Shown: in pieces, positions 18,040 to 27,670 of the stretch | Layout of the letters: the number at the start of each line of letters is the position of its first letter | Numbering within the stretch: the first letter of the stretch is position 1 | NCBI GenBank assembly: GCA_030428905.1 | Contig: JAUIED010000001.1 | Coordinates: 217,727-281,726, forward strand | Direction of reading: 5' to 3' | Origin: Gammaproteobacteria bacterium | GTDB taxonomy: Bacteria > Pseudomonadota > Gammaproteobacteria > Pseudomonadales > Azotimanducaceae | Length of the DNA: 64,000 nucleotides | Translations under genes and position numbers: made by a program | Notes under the pieces: generated by a model | Told to the model about the DNA's origin: nothing | Seen by the model: the letters and a program-made list of their open reading frames with translations, nothing else | Databases searched by the model: none

Positions 18040-20190
18040 TCCTGCGGCGAGCTGTTGCAGCAGTGCTGCACCTCTAGGATCTCCAATGTCCGACAGTCGC
18101 CTGGCCCAGCCAGCGGCTGTCTGCCGGTCGCCGGCATCACGGCGTAAGGTAGCGGCGAGAAACAGCACTTCGGCATCCCTTGCATGTCGGTCAGACGCCG
18201 CCAGTTCGATGATGTTGATCGCTTCGGCATGATTTCCTGCAGCGTTGAGCGCAAGGGCGTAGGAGTACACGTAGAGTGGATTGTCAGGCGCGAGCTCCTG
18301 AGCGCTTTGTAGCCAGGTCACAGACGCCTGCTGCTGTCGATTGCGCACCAGCCATAAACCGTATGCATATGCAGCCTCGGCACTCACGGCCGGGCCCTCG
18401 ACGGCCCGCAGCAGAAGCACGCCGGCGTCTTCGTCGCGTCCCTGGGCGCGCAGCACGTCTGCCAGGTTCACGAGTGCTGGCAGAAAGTCCGGCTCAATCT
18501 CCAGTGCCTGTCTAAGCGCACTTTCGGCAGCGAGTTGGTTCTGTTCGAAGCGGTGCAGCGTTGCCAGGTTGACCTGTGCCTCCGGCGTGTCGCCGTTGAG
18601 CACTTGCGCGGCGCGGTACTCTTCTATCGCGCTGTCTGCCACCTCGCTGCCGGGGGCTGCCAGGGCCTGCGCGACCGCTTCCAGACGAACGGCACGCAGC
18701 GGATCGGTGGAAGCACGTAGCAGCGCGCGATTGCGCTGCGCCTCGGGTAAGCGATGCACTGCTGCCAGAGCGCCGAGTCGAACCAGACCGCTGTCCTCGA
18801 CCAGCGCCTTTTCGATGGCCTGTCGGGATTGCCAGCTGTGTCCGTGTGCGAGGGAGGCCAGGGCGGTAGCCCGCAACATTGCCGGTGCCTGGATGTCGTT
18901 CGCCAGATCGCTGAGGCCCGGCTCCGTGCCTGCATGCAGCGAAGCTGCAAGATTGTTTGCGCGTTGCGGACCGAAATGATCTTCAATTGCCTGTGCGGCC
19001 CAGGCGTTGCCTTGCACCGCATCGCTGTGGTCATGGCATGTGGCGCACACGTTGCGCGTGTCGCCGCCAAAGTCCGGGCGGGGCACACGGAAGCCGTGGT
19101 CACGCCTGGCATCCACAGTCATGTAGGTGCGCTCCGGCATGTGACAGGTGATGCATTGCGCGGCTGCTGTGCCTGGCGCGTGCAGGTGGTGCTCAACCGA
19201 GTCGTAGGACGTCCGGCGCAGCGTTGGGAAGTCGGCGTTGCCGGCCGGCGAGTGGCACTGGGTGCATAGTGTGTTGTCACTTGTCAGCACTGCAGCGGTG
19301 TGCGGTTCGTGGCAATGGCTGCAGGTAACACCCTCGGCATACATGCGGCTGGATACGAAAGAGCCCCACACATACACCTCGTCGTCGATCTGCGCGTCGG
19401 TGGTGTACAGCGGCGGCTGCAGCAGGACTGGGCGGTAGTGGTCGAGAAATCTGCGTCCAGGGCGGAAGCCTTCGGCGATCTCGCTGCGGCGCGAATGACA
19501 TGTCGCGCAGGTGTCGGTCAGTTCCTCAGCGGTACTGCTCAGGGAGGCGAGCCGGTAGGTCTTTGGCTCATCAATGTGCAGCGAACCCGGCCCGTGACAG
19601 GCCTCACAGCCCACCGTCAGCTCCGCTGCCTGGGTGGTGTAACTATCGCTGTCGGCGAGGTAGCCCTTACGTAGATCCGTCGCGTGGCAATCCGCGCACA
19701 TGTGATTCCAGGTGTGCGCGCGGCCTTGCCAGTGCATCGCCTCACCGGGTTCGGGTGCCTGCTCCTCGTATAGATCAAACCAGCGTTGCCCGCCCTGTTC
19801 CGCGGGACGTGCATCCCACGCGTAGTTGAACGCCTGCAAACGGCCGCCGGGTGCCTGCACCAGGTACTGCTGCAGGGGGCTCACACCGAACGTATGGGTA
19901 ACCTCTAGAGTCAGCCCGTCGACACGCAGCTGATAGCGTTCTCCCTGCCGCTCGAATAGGGCATCGCCCAGCGTTGCCGGTGTGGTTGCGAGCACGTGCT
20001 CGGCAGTTGCCGGCTGCATGGCCGCTGCATGGTGGCTTTTGGACCAGGCCGAATACTCCGCCTCGTGGCAATGCCGGCAGGCCGCACTTCCGGTGTAAGT
20101 CGCGGAAGCCTTGGATACAGGGCCTGTGGGCGCACCGTCGCCGCAAGCGGCGAGGGCAAGAGTAAAAATCAGAAGGAGAGTTCTGGCCAC
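18031..20190 (-). CDS. Octaheme c-type cytochrome lipoprotein with TPR-like C-terminus
   Basis: A 719-residue exported protein with lipobox LAAC (Cys16). Eight CxxCH heme-attachment motifs occur in the first ~400 residues: CRHCH, CADCH, CEACH, CATCH, CSHCH, CTQCH, CITCH and a second CATCH. Additional His residues (HHAAAM, HEPHT, HHLHA, HDHS) could be distal ligands. From about residue 420 the protein turns into helical repeats, first HEAT-like, then tetratricopeptide-like ([36 protein letters not shown]). This cytochrome c554/NrfB-like plus TPR architecture recurs in environmental bacteria, but its reaction is unknown. The 3' end overlaps csrA; the start is 28 bases from the divergent hydrolase gene. 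Confidence 0.85.
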   Translation of the reverse strand: MARTLLLIFTLALAACGDGAPTGPVSKASATYTGSAACRHCHEAEYSAWSKSHHAAAMQPATAEHVLATTPATLGDALFERQGERYQLRVDGLTLEVTHTFGVSPLQQYLVQAPGGRLQAFNYAWDARPAEQGGQRWFDLYEEQAPEPGEAMHWQGRAHTWNHMCADCHATDLRKGYLADSDSYTTQAAELTVGCEACHGPGSLHIDEPKTYRLASLSSTAEELTDTCATCHSRRSEIAEGFRPGRRFLDHYRPVLLQPPLYTTDAQIDDEVYVWGSFVSSRMYAEGVTCSHCHEPHTAAVLTSDNTLCTQCHSPAGNADFPTLRRTSYDSVEHHLHAPGTAAAQCITCHMPERTYMTVDARRDHGFRVPRPDFGGDTRNVCATCHDHSDAVQGNAWAAQAIEDHFGPQRANNLAASLHAGTEPGLSDLANDIQAPAMLRATALASLAHGHSWQSRQAIEKALVEDSGLVRLGALAAVHRLPEAQRNRALLRASTDPLRAVRLEAVAQALAAPGSEVADSAIEEYRAAQVLNGDTPEAQVNLATLHRFEQNQLAAESALRQALEIEPDFLPALVNLADVLRAQGRDEDAGVLLLRAVEGPAVSAEAAYAYGLWLVRNRQQQASVTWLQSAQELAPDNPLYVYSYALALNAAGNHAEAINIIELAASDRHARDAEVLFLAATLRRDAGDRQTAAGWARRLSDIGDPRGAALLQQLAAGSG

Positions 20191-20218
20191 GAGGGGCGCG
20201 CTGCCTTATGTTTTGGAA

Positions 20219-21427
20219 ATGAACATCTCAGACTCAGACATCGACTTTACCCCGCTGCACGAGCGGATGGCGACCTACGTGGACCAGGGCATCCTGTCGT
20301 GCGTGAACACGCTCATCATGCGCGGCACCGAGGTGCTGGATTTCTCCATGCACGGCTACATGGATCTCGAAAGCCGCGAGCCGCTTCGGGAAGACGCCAT
20401 CTTTCGTATGTACTCCAACACGAAGATCGTCACCTCGGTGGCCCTCATGCAGCTCTACGAACGCGGCCTGGTGGATATCGACGACGACATCGCCACCTAC
20501 CTGCCCGAGTTTGCCGACATGCGGGTACTGAAGCCCGGTGCGCAGACCGCAGACGACGTGGAAGCGGCGGCGGCGCCGATTCTCGTGCGGCATGTGCTGA
20601 GTCACAGCGCTGGCTTTTCCTACGGCTTCATTGAGCCGGATTCGCTCATCGACCGCATCTATACGGAAAACGGCATCAACCTGTTCGGGGGAATGGACCC
20701 GACGCTGGAAGAGCTTTGTCAGCTGCTCGCCGGACTGCCGCTCGCCTACCAACCCGGTACCGATTGGCGATACAGCCTCGCCACGGATGTCTGCGCGCGG
20801 CTGGTAGAAGTCGTGTCAGGATTGCCCTTCGACGCCTATCTCAATGCGCACATTTTTCAACCCCTGGGCATGGTGGACACCGGCTTCTACGTGCCTGAGG
20901 ACAAACAACACCGGTTCACGACGCAATACGCGCCTGTCGACCTGTTCGATCCCATGAAACCCGGACTGAACAAGCACGACGACCCGCGCACGGGCGTGTA
21001 CGCCCAGCCTCGACGTTATCTGAATGGCGGCGGCGGCCTGGTGTCGACCATGGGAGATTATGCGAACTTCATTCGCATGATCGTCTCCGGCGGCATCTGG
21101 GACGGCGCGGTCATCCTCAAACCGGAGACGCTGCGGCTCATGCGCACCAACCAGCTGGCGGATGGCGTGGGCGTGCGGTTCCCCATGTGGGAGATGCCCG
21201 GCACGGTGTTCGGCCTCGGTTTTGCACTCAAAGAACGCATCGCTGAAGAAGAGCCGCTCGGCATGCTGCACGAGTACCACTGGGGCGGCATGGCCGGCAC
21301 CCATTCCTGGATGGCACCAACGGCAGGCATTTCCGGTATCTGCATGACGCAACGCATGCCGGGTTTCTGGCACCCGTTCAGCCACGAGTTCAAGGCGATG
21401 GCGTACGGTCTGACCGCTTCAGGCTGA
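20219..21427 (+). CDS. Beta-lactamase-fold serine hydrolase (EstB-like)
   Basis: A 402-residue cytoplasmic-looking enzyme without a signal peptide. The ATG at 20219 is chosen; the longer open frame upstream runs into the divergent cytochrome gene. Family motifs are SNTK (SxxK) in RMYSNTKIVTSVAL, YSL (YxN/S equivalent) in WRYSLATDVCARL, and WGGMAGT in place of the third KTG-like box. Length and motifs fit the EstB/6-aminohexanoate-hydrolase-like esterases of COG1680. Substrate unknown. The 3' end overlaps the CDP-alcohol phosphatidyltransferase gene by 38 bases antisense. Confidence 0.87.
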   Translation: MNISDSDIDFTPLHERMATYVDQGILSCVNTLIMRGTEVLDFSMHGYMDLESREPLREDAIFRMYSNTKIVTSVALMQLYERGLVDIDDDIATYLPEFADMRVLKPGAQTADDVEAAAAPILVRHVLSHSAGFSYGFIEPDSLIDRIYTENGINLFGGMDPTLEELCQLLAGLPLAYQPGTDWRYSLATDVCARLVEVVSGLPFDAYLNAHIFQPLGMVDTGFYVPEDKQHRFTTQYAPVDLFDPMKPGLNKHDDPRTGVYAQPRRYLNGGGGLVSTMGDYANFIRMIVSGGIWDGAVILKPETLRLMRTNQLADGVGVRFPMWEMPGTVFGLGFALKERIAEEEPLGMLHEYHWGGMAGTHSWMAPTAGISGICMTQRMPGFWHPFSHEFKAMAYGLTASG

Positions 21428-21938
21428 TCAGCGTAACGGCGCGGTCTGCCATGCTGAGCACGGTGGTTGCGACCAGCAGCCATCCAGCCCACAGGACGGG
21501 TGTGGCGAGCCAGGGCCACACGCCGATGCCATGGCCGATCACCACTACTCCTACCAGCACGAAGTACGCCACGCCGTTGTAGCGGCCGAGCTTGCTGGCG
21601 CGGAGCGACTGCCCGGCCAACGCTTTCGAGTCGAGGAGATACTGCAGGAATGCTGCGAGAATCAGCCAGCCGAGCGGCGCCGGCAGCATGCCGAGTGATG
21701 CGGCGATCCAGGCAGATGCTGAGACGAATAGCGCGTCCGTTGCATGGTCGAGAACGCCGCCGAGCGGTGAAGCCTGGCCGAGCCGCCGCGCTATCGGACC
21801 GTCAAAGTAGTCGGTGAGTGCCGCCACCACGAACAGCACGCTTGCGGCGGCCCATCGGCCTTCTAGCATGCACCACAGCATCGGCGCGATGCACAGCGCG
21901 CGCACTAGGGTCAGCAGATTTGCCCAGGTCAGCGTCAT
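21390..21938 (-). CDS. CDP-alcohol phosphatidyltransferase family protein
   Basis: A 182-residue integral membrane enzyme. The diagnostic CDP-alcohol motif DGx2ARx8Gx3Dx3D is exactly present, from DGPIARRLG to GGVLDHATD (residues about 45-68), supplying the two-metal catalytic site. Around it lie five to six hydrophobic helices. The family joins a CDP-linked lipid to an alcohol; candidates are phosphatidylglycerophosphate synthase (PgsA) or a cardiolipin-synthase-like transferase. Size and the TWANLLTLVRALCIAP start resemble PgsA-like proteins, but substrate is not certain, and a housekeeping pgsA may lie elsewhere. Convergent overlap with the EstB-like gene. Confidence 0.87.
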   Translation of the reverse strand: MTLTWANLLTLVRALCIAPMLWCMLEGRWAAASVLFVVAALTDYFDGPIARRLGQASPLGGVLDHATDALFVSASAWIAASLGMLPAPLGWLILAAFLQYLLDSKALAGQSLRASKLGRYNGVAYFVLVGVVVIGHGIGVWPWLATPVLWAGWLLVATTVLSMADRAVTLISLKRSDRTPSP

Positions 21939-21989
21939 GGCGTCATGCTAGCAGCACGCGCGTAGGGAAGAGCAAACTCGGGGGCGAAT

Positions 21990-22871
21990 ATGTCAGGGGT
22001 GCTGATCACAGGGGCGAACGGACACTTGGGCAGGCGGCTGATTACCGCTTTGCACGGCAAGGTACCGCTGCGCGCTGCAGTCCGTTCGCCCAGAGCCGCA
22101 GCGCAGCTCGACGGGTTTCCCGGCCTCGAAGTGGTGCAGGTGGACTACACCGATGCGCAGAGCATGACAGCGGCCGTAGATGGTATGTCGGCGGTCGTGC
22201 ACCTCGTCGGCATCCTCAAAGAGGGTGCAGGTAACACATACGAGGTGGCGCACGAACAGACCTGCGCCACATTGGTAGCAGCGCTGGAAGGGCGGCGGGA
22301 CGATGTGGCGGTGGCCTACGTGAGCATCCTCGGCTCATCGGTGCATAGCGCCAACGCCTGTCTGCGTTCGAAGGGTGCGGCGGAAGAGATCCTCCTGCGC
22401 AGCCTCGCCAGGGCCACGGTGCTACAGGTGCCCATGGTGCTGGGAGAGGGTGATTATGCGGCGAGAAGCCTGGCTGTGCGGGCGCGCAAGGCGCTGTCTT
22501 TTGGCTTCCGCATGGAAAGCCTCGAGCAACCCATCTACGCCGGAGATGTCACTCAGGCGCTCGAGGTGGCAACCACCAACGCGCACGGACGCGTTTTGCT
22601 GGGAGGCCCGGAGGTACTCAGCCGGCGATCCCTGGTGCAGCGAGCCGCAGCGGTGCTGGGCCGTGAGACCCGAGTAGTTTCATTGCCCGTGGCGTTAGGC
22701 ATGGCGCTGGCGGCGCTGCTTGAGCGCGTCTCGGCGAACCCGCCGGTGACCCGGGCCATGCTCGGCGTGCTGGACCACGATGACGATGTGCCGTCTGAAC
22801 CTGCTGCGGCCGCGCTCGGCATTATCCACACGCCGCTCGACGATATGCTCCGGCGCACGATCGCTGGTTGA
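21990..22871 (+). CDS. Atypical short-chain dehydrogenase, NmrA/NDUFA9-like
   Basis: A 293-residue Rossmann protein. The N-terminal VLITGANGHLGRRL is the TGxxGxxG dinucleotide-binding turn; VQVDYTDAQSM and VVHLVGILKEG follow the pattern of NAD(P)-binding NmrA-like and complex-I-NDUFA9-like atypical SDRs. The usual YxxxK pair is not obvious (ACLRSKGAAEEIL aligns with the second helix), so an enzymatic dehydrogenase role is not assured; some relatives are redox sensors or assembly factors. Start ATG 21990 is 51 bases from the divergent CDP-alcohol gene. It converges with the esterase gene, five bases apart. Confidence 0.8.
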   Translation: MSGVLITGANGHLGRRLITALHGKVPLRAAVRSPRAAAQLDGFPGLEVVQVDYTDAQSMTAAVDGMSAVVHLVGILKEGAGNTYEVAHEQTCATLVAALEGRRDDVAVAYVSILGSSVHSANACLRSKGAAEEILLRSLARATVLQVPMVLGEGDYAARSLAVRARKALSFGFRMESLEQPIYAGDVTQALEVATTNAHGRVLLGGPEVLSRRSLVQRAAAVLGRETRVVSLPVALGMALAALLERVSANPPVTRAMLGVLDHDDDVPSEPAAAALGIIHTPLDDMLRRTIAG

Positions 22872-22876
22872 GGCGA

Positions 22877-23947
22877 CTATCGCAGCGCGCGGTAGAGATA
22901 CGGCAGGCTGACGTCCATGCGGTAGTCGATGCCGGAGTGTGTGCCGTCGAACTCTTCGTAGCGGTGCTTCACTTTGAGCTGGCTGAGCTTTGCAGAAAGC
23001 TGCCGGCTGCCGAAGTGGATGTGGTACTGATCCCGCCAGCCGCAGTCGATGAACAGGGCCTTCAGCGAGCGCAATGCACTCGTGTGCCTGGCTACCAGAT
23101 GAATCGGGTCGTGCGCCAGCCAGCGTTTCCAGCGGCTTTCGATAAGCTCACCGGTATGCATGTCGAAAGGTATGCGAAAGCCATTGGGCGCCTTTGGGTC
23201 CGGGTCGTAGGTCGCTGCCATGCACACCATCATGAGCGTCGAGATGTCCATGCCGGATGGGCTGCGCTTGTTCCACAGCTGTTCCAGAAAGGCAGCCACG
23301 CGGCCATCGTCCTGGCCCCGGCGAAGCGCCTGAGTGCGAGTTGCGGTCGTGTTCGGGCGAAACGCGTGCAGGTGCGTCAACGCCGCCGGCCACTCGGTGC
23401 GGTAGACGAAATCGAAGTAAGCATCTCCCGAGTGGTTGGCAACGCCGCCCCAGGTGTCGGCATACAGGCAGCCATGCACCATGGCACCGTAACCGCCAGA
23501 GGACTTGCCGAAACAGCCACGGTGCGCGCGGTCGGCCTTGGTGGCCAGCGTCTGATCCACAAATGGTACCAGCTCCCGGGTCAGGTAATCGGCGTAGCGG
23601 CCGATGGCGCTGGAGTTGATGTACTGGTTGCCGCCTAGCGATGTGAAACAGTCAGGGAACACGACGATCGCGCCGCCGAGCTTGCCCTCCTCATGCAGCC
23701 GGTCGAGCTGCTCGGGCACGTTCTCGTCGAAGTTTTTCCAGTTGGTGTGCGAGAAACCGGAACCCGTGTAGCCGGTGAGATCGTACAGCACGGGATAGCG
23801 GCGCTTGCCGGACGGGTTGTATCCCGGTGGCAGCCAGGCGTGGAAGCGTCGCACGTGCGGGTCATTGAGCGGATTGTTCTGGAGCACACGGGATGTGTGC
23901 TCCAGCGTTATGACCTCTCCCGCAGCGGTCGCGATGCGTTTCCTCAT
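22877..23947 (-). CDS. Alpha/beta-hydrolase esterase, EsteraseD-like
   Basis: A 356-residue alpha/beta hydrolase of the esterase-D/Fes-like (COG0627/COG2382) group. The nucleophile elbow is [10 protein letters not shown] (GxSxG), preceded by [16 protein letters not shown] and [16 protein letters not shown]. Near the C-terminus, [12 protein letters not shown] offers a catalytic His. No signal peptide is seen. Its start overlaps the htpX stop by four bases (ATGA), so it is cotranslated with HtpX, an association without known biochemical meaning. The exact ester or peptide substrate cannot be told. Confidence 0.85.
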   Translation of the reverse strand: MRKRIATAAGEVITLEHTSRVLQNNPLNDPHVRRFHAWLPPGYNPSGKRRYPVLYDLTGYTGSGFSHTNWKNFDENVPEQLDRLHEEGKLGGAIVVFPDCFTSLGGNQYINSSAIGRYADYLTRELVPFVDQTLATKADRAHRGCFGKSSGGYGAMVHGCLYADTWGGVANHSGDAYFDFVYRTEWPAALTHLHAFRPNTTATRTQALRRGQDDGRVAAFLEQLWNKRSPSGMDISTLMMVCMAATYDPDPKAPNGFRIPFDMHTGELIESRWKRWLAHDPIHLVARHTSALRSLKALFIDCGWRDQYHIHFGSRQLSAKLSQLKVKHRYEEFDGTHSGIDYRMDVSLPYLYRALR

Positions 23948-24828
23948 CCGCGCTGCATCAGCGCATCGATGCGGTCATCCAGCGGCGGGTGGGTAGAGAA
24001 CAGCGCCTTCAGGCCGCCGCGCAAGCCGCCGCTGATGGCGAAAGCGGCCATGGACTCCGGCATCTGGCTGGGCTGTCCTGCGGCCATCTTCAGCCGCTGC
24101 AGCGCGCCCACCATGTTCTGGCGGCTGGAAAGCTCTGCACCGGCGATATCCGCGCGGAATTCGCGACGGCGGGAGAACCAGGCAACGATCATGGCGGCCA
24201 GGAAGCCAAGCACGATGTCGGCGACGATGGTCGTCACCCAGTAGCCGAGCCCCAAACCCTGTTCGTTTTTCAGGATCACGCGATCGACGAAGAAGCCGAT
24301 GATGCGGGCGAGGAACATGACAAACGTGTTCACCACGCCCTGGATGAGGGTGAGGGTGACCATGTCGCCGTTCGCTACGTGGCCCACTTCGTGGCCAAGT
24401 ACCGCTTCTACCTCGCCGCGGGACATGTTCTGCAGCAGGCCGGTGCTCACTGCCACCAGGGCGTTGTTTTTGTTGGCGCCGGTGGCGAAGGCATTTGGTT
24501 CGTTGGCGGCGAAGATGGCCACTTCCGGCATGCCGATGCCGGCAGCTTTGGCCTGCCTTGCGACGGTGTCTACCAGCCAGCGTTCGGTTTCGTTGCGCGG
24601 CTGGTCGATTACCTGTGCGCCGGTGGAGCGTTTCGCCATCCACTTGGAGATGAGCAGCGACACGAACGAGCCGCCGAAGCCGATGAGGGCACAGAACACC
24701 AGCAACGCCTGCAGATCCAGGTCGACGCCGTTGTTTTTCAGGATGCCTTCAAAGCCCAGAAGGCTGAAGGTCACACTCGCGAGCACGATGACCGCCAGGT
24801 TGGTGGCCAGAAACAGCAGTACTCTCAT
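23944..24828 (-). CDS. htpX: Membrane zinc protease HtpX
   Basis: A 294-residue M48 peptidase of the inner membrane that degrades misfolded membrane proteins together with FtsH. The zinc motif HEVGH is in [13 protein letters not shown], and the third ligand Glu lies in the [15 protein letters not shown] segment. Two N-terminal transmembrane segments (about 4-25 and 35-55) and two more after the HExxH helix match E. coli HtpX, as do the opening [13 protein letters not shown] and the size. In other bacteria htpX responds to CpxR or heat; no such site could be picked out here. Its stop overlaps the esterase start. Confidence 0.96.
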   Translation of the reverse strand: MRVLLFLATNLAVIVLASVTFSLLGFEGILKNNGVDLDLQALLVFCALIGFGGSFVSLLISKWMAKRSTGAQVIDQPRNETERWLVDTVARQAKAAGIGMPEVAIFAANEPNAFATGANKNNALVAVSTGLLQNMSRGEVEAVLGHEVGHVANGDMVTLTLIQGVVNTFVMFLARIIGFFVDRVILKNEQGLGLGYWVTTIVADIVLGFLAAMIVAWFSRRREFRADIAGAELSSRQNMVGALQRLKMAAGQPSQMPESMAAFAISGGLRGGLKALFSTHPPLDDRIDALMQRG

Positions 24829-24983
24829 GGACCGGTAAACCTCTCTCAGTTGATGGTCGTCAGACGAAATATGATGGCATCGCCACCGAAATCAAGACTT
24901 GTTGGACACGCGGCGTACGTCACACCAGGTGAGGGAAAAAACCGCTAGCGTTCACCTCTATCCCTGCATCTATCAGGTAGCTG

Positions 24984-25604
24984 ATGGCCGAACCGCTGAG
25001 CAGTACCGGCGACGACCGGATGATGTCCTTCGAAGAGGCGGCGCACCTGCGCGCGCAGCTGCGCAAGTGGCAGGAGCGCTTGCCCCGCCTTGCTGCTGCT
25101 ATGCGCCAGCGCTCCGAAGCCCTGGTTGCGGCGCACAGGGAAATACGCCTGCTGCGTGCCGCGCAGCCCTCGCAACGCGAAGGGTCTCCCGACGACCAGG
25201 ATGCGCGAGCGCGTGAGCTGCAAAGCGTCAAAGCGGCAGCGCAGTCGGAAATTCGCTCGCTGCGCACACGCAATCAGCAGTTATGTGACGCGCTGCACAT
25301 CGCGAACACGCAACTTGAACGGGCCGGTGATCGAATTCGAGAGTTGTCGGACTGCATCAGTGCCCGCACTGAGACGGAACTGCTGCCGTCCGCCCCGGTG
25401 GAAGCAGATCCACTCACGAGCATCAAGGGTGTCGGAGGCAAGCTGGCAGCGACGCTCCGGGATGCAGGAGTGGATTCCCTTGCGGCGCTTGCGGGGCTGG
25501 ATCTGCAGGCTCTGGAGGATGAGGCGCACCCACTGTTCGGGCTCCGAGGGCGCATACGCCGTGACAACTGGGTGGGGCAAGCCAGAGCGCTATCCGCCCA
25601 GTAG
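24984..25604 (+). CDS. Coiled-coil protein with C-terminal helix-hairpin-helix domain
   Basis: A 206-residue protein of unknown function. Residues about 15-120 are rich in Arg, Glu, Gln and Ala in heptad-like order (LRAQLRKWQERLPRLAAAM, SEIRSLRTRNQQLCDALHI) and probably form a long coiled coil. The last ~65 residues contain a helix-hairpin-helix module (DPLTSIKGVGGKLAATLRDA, VDSLAALAGL), as in predicted flap-endonuclease-like and ribosomal-S13-like DNA/RNA-binding proteins. No catalytic motif is seen. It is divergent from htpX (155-base gap). A structural or DNA-tethering role is a guess. Confidence 0.75.
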   Translation: MAEPLSSTGDDRMMSFEEAAHLRAQLRKWQERLPRLAAAMRQRSEALVAAHREIRLLRAAQPSQREGSPDDQDARARELQSVKAAAQSEIRSLRTRNQQLCDALHIANTQLERAGDRIRELSDCISARTETELLPSAPVEADPLTSIKGVGGKLAATLRDAGVDSLAALAGLDLQALEDEAHPLFGLRGRIRRDNWVGQARALSAQ

Positions 25605-25767
25605 CGGGCGCGGGTCGCAATGCTGCGCCTGCCGCTGCCATGCTCGTCGCCCATTAGTGCAGTTACATCATGTCAGTGCGTCGCTGTTCGCGCAGGATGG
25701 CAATCGTCGAGGCGTCTCTGGTCGATACATCAAGGATGACCTGTCTCGGCAGCGCGGCCGGCGCCTG

Positions 25768-27516
25768 CTATGGAAGGATTTGGCGTCCGGTCGCGCCCTG
25801 TTTTGCGGCCTCTTCCAGAACCTCGCGCCAGCGTTGGAAGACGAGCAGGGCACCGGCGTCTTCGAACACCCGCTGGTGCGATGCCCGCTCGCCCATATAG
25901 GCGGCGATTGCTTCAGGCGCGGAGATGGTGTCGTGGCGACCGTGCCACAGCGTCACCGGCGCCGTCAGCCGTTCCAACGGTAGCGTTGGATGCGCGGCAA
26001 ACGCGCGGAGCTCATCGATGATGCCGGCAGAATTCACCGCGAGGCTCTCCAACGTGCTGGCCACCAGGTGCTCCATAACCAGCGGCTGATTCTGCAAAAC
26101 GGCGGCATCTACGGCGCTGGCACCGTATGTTCTTGTAACCAGGCGCCGATGCAGGGAGTCGGAGGAGCGGCTGCGCAGGATGTTGAAGAACGAGTTGAGC
26201 ATCCACGGTTGTTTTGCCAGGTTTGAGCGCAGTTGCACCAGCGGACCATGGCGTGCGGTATCGGTGGCACTGGGGAGGCGCCCTGACACGCACAGGAGGT
26301 GTTCGCATCGTTCAGGGACTGCACAGGCTGCCGCCAGCGCGTGGGCAGCGCCGGACAACACGCCGATGAACACGGCGGAGCGGACCTCCAGTGTGTCGAG
26401 AATGCTCAGCATGTCGGTCGCCACGGAGGCGAATCCATATTGTGGGTGCGGGTCTGAAAAGCCGCAGCCGGGGCGATCGGGCACGATCACGCGCAGGCCC
26501 AATTCCCGGGCCGTGCGATCGGTGCCGGGCAGCAGGCGCGAGCCACCCACCGCCTCGTGAAAATACAGTACCGGCTGCGGACCAGAGCCATACACGCGGA
26601 ACGCGAGCTTGCGCCCGTCCGGGGTGATGGTGAACTGGTATGCCGGATAGTCCTGATCGGATAGCTCCTGCGCGCTGTTATAAGGTGATTCGGCGACGGT
26701 CGCTGCGAGGATGACGCTGAGCTGGGTGATCACCAGAATCAGATCGCTCTGCCGCTTGACACCGGTCTTGTCGAACACCGATTGCAGCTGGTTGCGGGCG
26801 GTGTTCACCGAAATGCCGAGGCTGCTGGCGGCCTCCTTCAGCGGCAGGCCAGCGGCCAGCTTGAGCGTGACGTTGGTTTCCGCGTCGGTGAGCGCAAAGC
26901 TCGACTGCAGTACGCGTCGCAGACTGTTCGAGGCGCTGTCGTGAGCGATGAACAGCGCCAGGCGAGCGCCGGGATGGGCGAGCCGTAGCGCTGTCGGTAA
27001 GCGATCGGCGCTGATGACATAGCCGAAGCGGCTCGCCTCTCCGGATCGGCGCAGGGTCACCAGAGCCTGATGTGCGATGCCGTTGCTGAGCTTTGCGCAG
27101 GCGTCGTCCAGCTCAGCTTGCGATTCGGAGCTGGTGCAGTGCAATCGCTCCTGCACGCTGCCGTGTACATACTTGTTCAGGCCGACGAAGTTGGGCGAGA
27201 ACGCCAGCGCGGAGCGATCCTCGGTTAGCAGGGCGTATGCGTACTGCGAGGGACCATCCGCATCGCCTGCGCCGCGCAGCTGCCAGGCCAGAGACTCTGC
27301 GTGGCTGAGGTGAGAAAGAAAGTCAGCAGGGTTCATTGTGGCCAGGTCGTCGGCATGGCGGGCAACCTCTTCGGCGACCGCATCCCATTGCGTCGGATCC
27401 ATGGCATAGGCCGTCAGCGTCTCCAGCAGCCGACCGACCGGCATTGGTGCGCGCTGCGTGTGGGAGCTGTTTGCGGTGGTTGCCGGCACGTGGGTTCCCG
27501 TTGGCCAAGGTTGCAT
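25768..27516 (-). CDS. LuxR-type regulator fused to catalytically degenerate alpha/beta-hydrolase
   Basis: From ATG 27516 the protein has 582 residues; the frame is open to 27690, but the extra N-terminus looks non-coding. Residues about 25-200 are an unassigned helical domain. A LuxR/GerE helix-turn-helix lies at about 208-265 (LTDAETNVTLKLAAGLPLKE, SLGISVNTARNQLQSVFDKT). Residues about 290-582 are an alpha/beta-hydrolase fold (FRVYGSGPQPVLYFHE, PDRPGCGFSD). Its nucleophile elbow reads G385-V-L-S-G389, with Leu387 at the Ser position of GxSxG. The acid Asp529 (WHGRHD) remains, but the catalytic His of the DAGH motif is Ala556 (EDAGALLVF). The fold is therefore likely a ligand sensor, not an enzyme. 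The usual order, HTH at the C-terminus, is also broken. Start and ligand are uncertain. Confidence 0.8.
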   Translation of the reverse strand: MQPWPTGTHVPATTANSSHTQRAPMPVGRLLETLTAYAMDPTQWDAVAEEVARHADDLATMNPADFLSHLSHAESLAWQLRGAGDADGPSQYAYALLTEDRSALAFSPNFVGLNKYVHGSVQERLHCTSSESQAELDDACAKLSNGIAHQALVTLRRSGEASRFGYVISADRLPTALRLAHPGARLALFIAHDSASNSLRRVLQSSFALTDAETNVTLKLAAGLPLKEAASSLGISVNTARNQLQSVFDKTGVKRQSDLILVITQLSVILAATVAESPYNSAQELSDQDYPAYQFTITPDGRKLAFRVYGSGPQPVLYFHEAVGGSRLLPGTDRTARELGLRVIVPDRPGCGFSDPHPQYGFASVATDMLSILDTLEVRSAVFIGVLSGAAHALAAACAVPERCEHLLCVSGRLPSATDTARHGPLVQLRSNLAKQPWMLNSFFNILRSRSSDSLHRRLVTRTYGASAVDAAVLQNQPLVMEHLVASTLESLAVNSAGIIDELRAFAAHPTLPLERLTAPVTLWHGRHDTISAPEAIAAYMGERASHQRVFEDAGALLVFQRWREVLEEAAKQGATGRQILP

Positions 27517-27604
27517 GTTTGCCCGCACCGAGGCTGCCGTCAACGTTGCCGGATCGTTGGACGGTTTTGATATAAGCGACGTAACCTCAGAGAAAAAAAG
27601 AACT

Positions 27605-27632
27605 TTTGCTTTCTTGATCCTGTGGCTATAGT
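27605..27632 (+). promoter_or_regulatory. Candidate sigma-70 promoter toward the small basic protein gene
   Basis: TTTGCT at 27605-27610 and TATAGT at 27627-27632 are separated by 16 bases, in the A/T-rich part of the 154-base region between the divergent LuxR-type gene and the gene at 27671. A start site near 27639 would leave a leader of about 32 bases. The -35 match is weak, so this is a tentative call. Confidence 0.3.
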
Positions 27633-27670
27633 TGGGCCCACCTGAGAACGGACAGCGAATCGAGAAGCGC

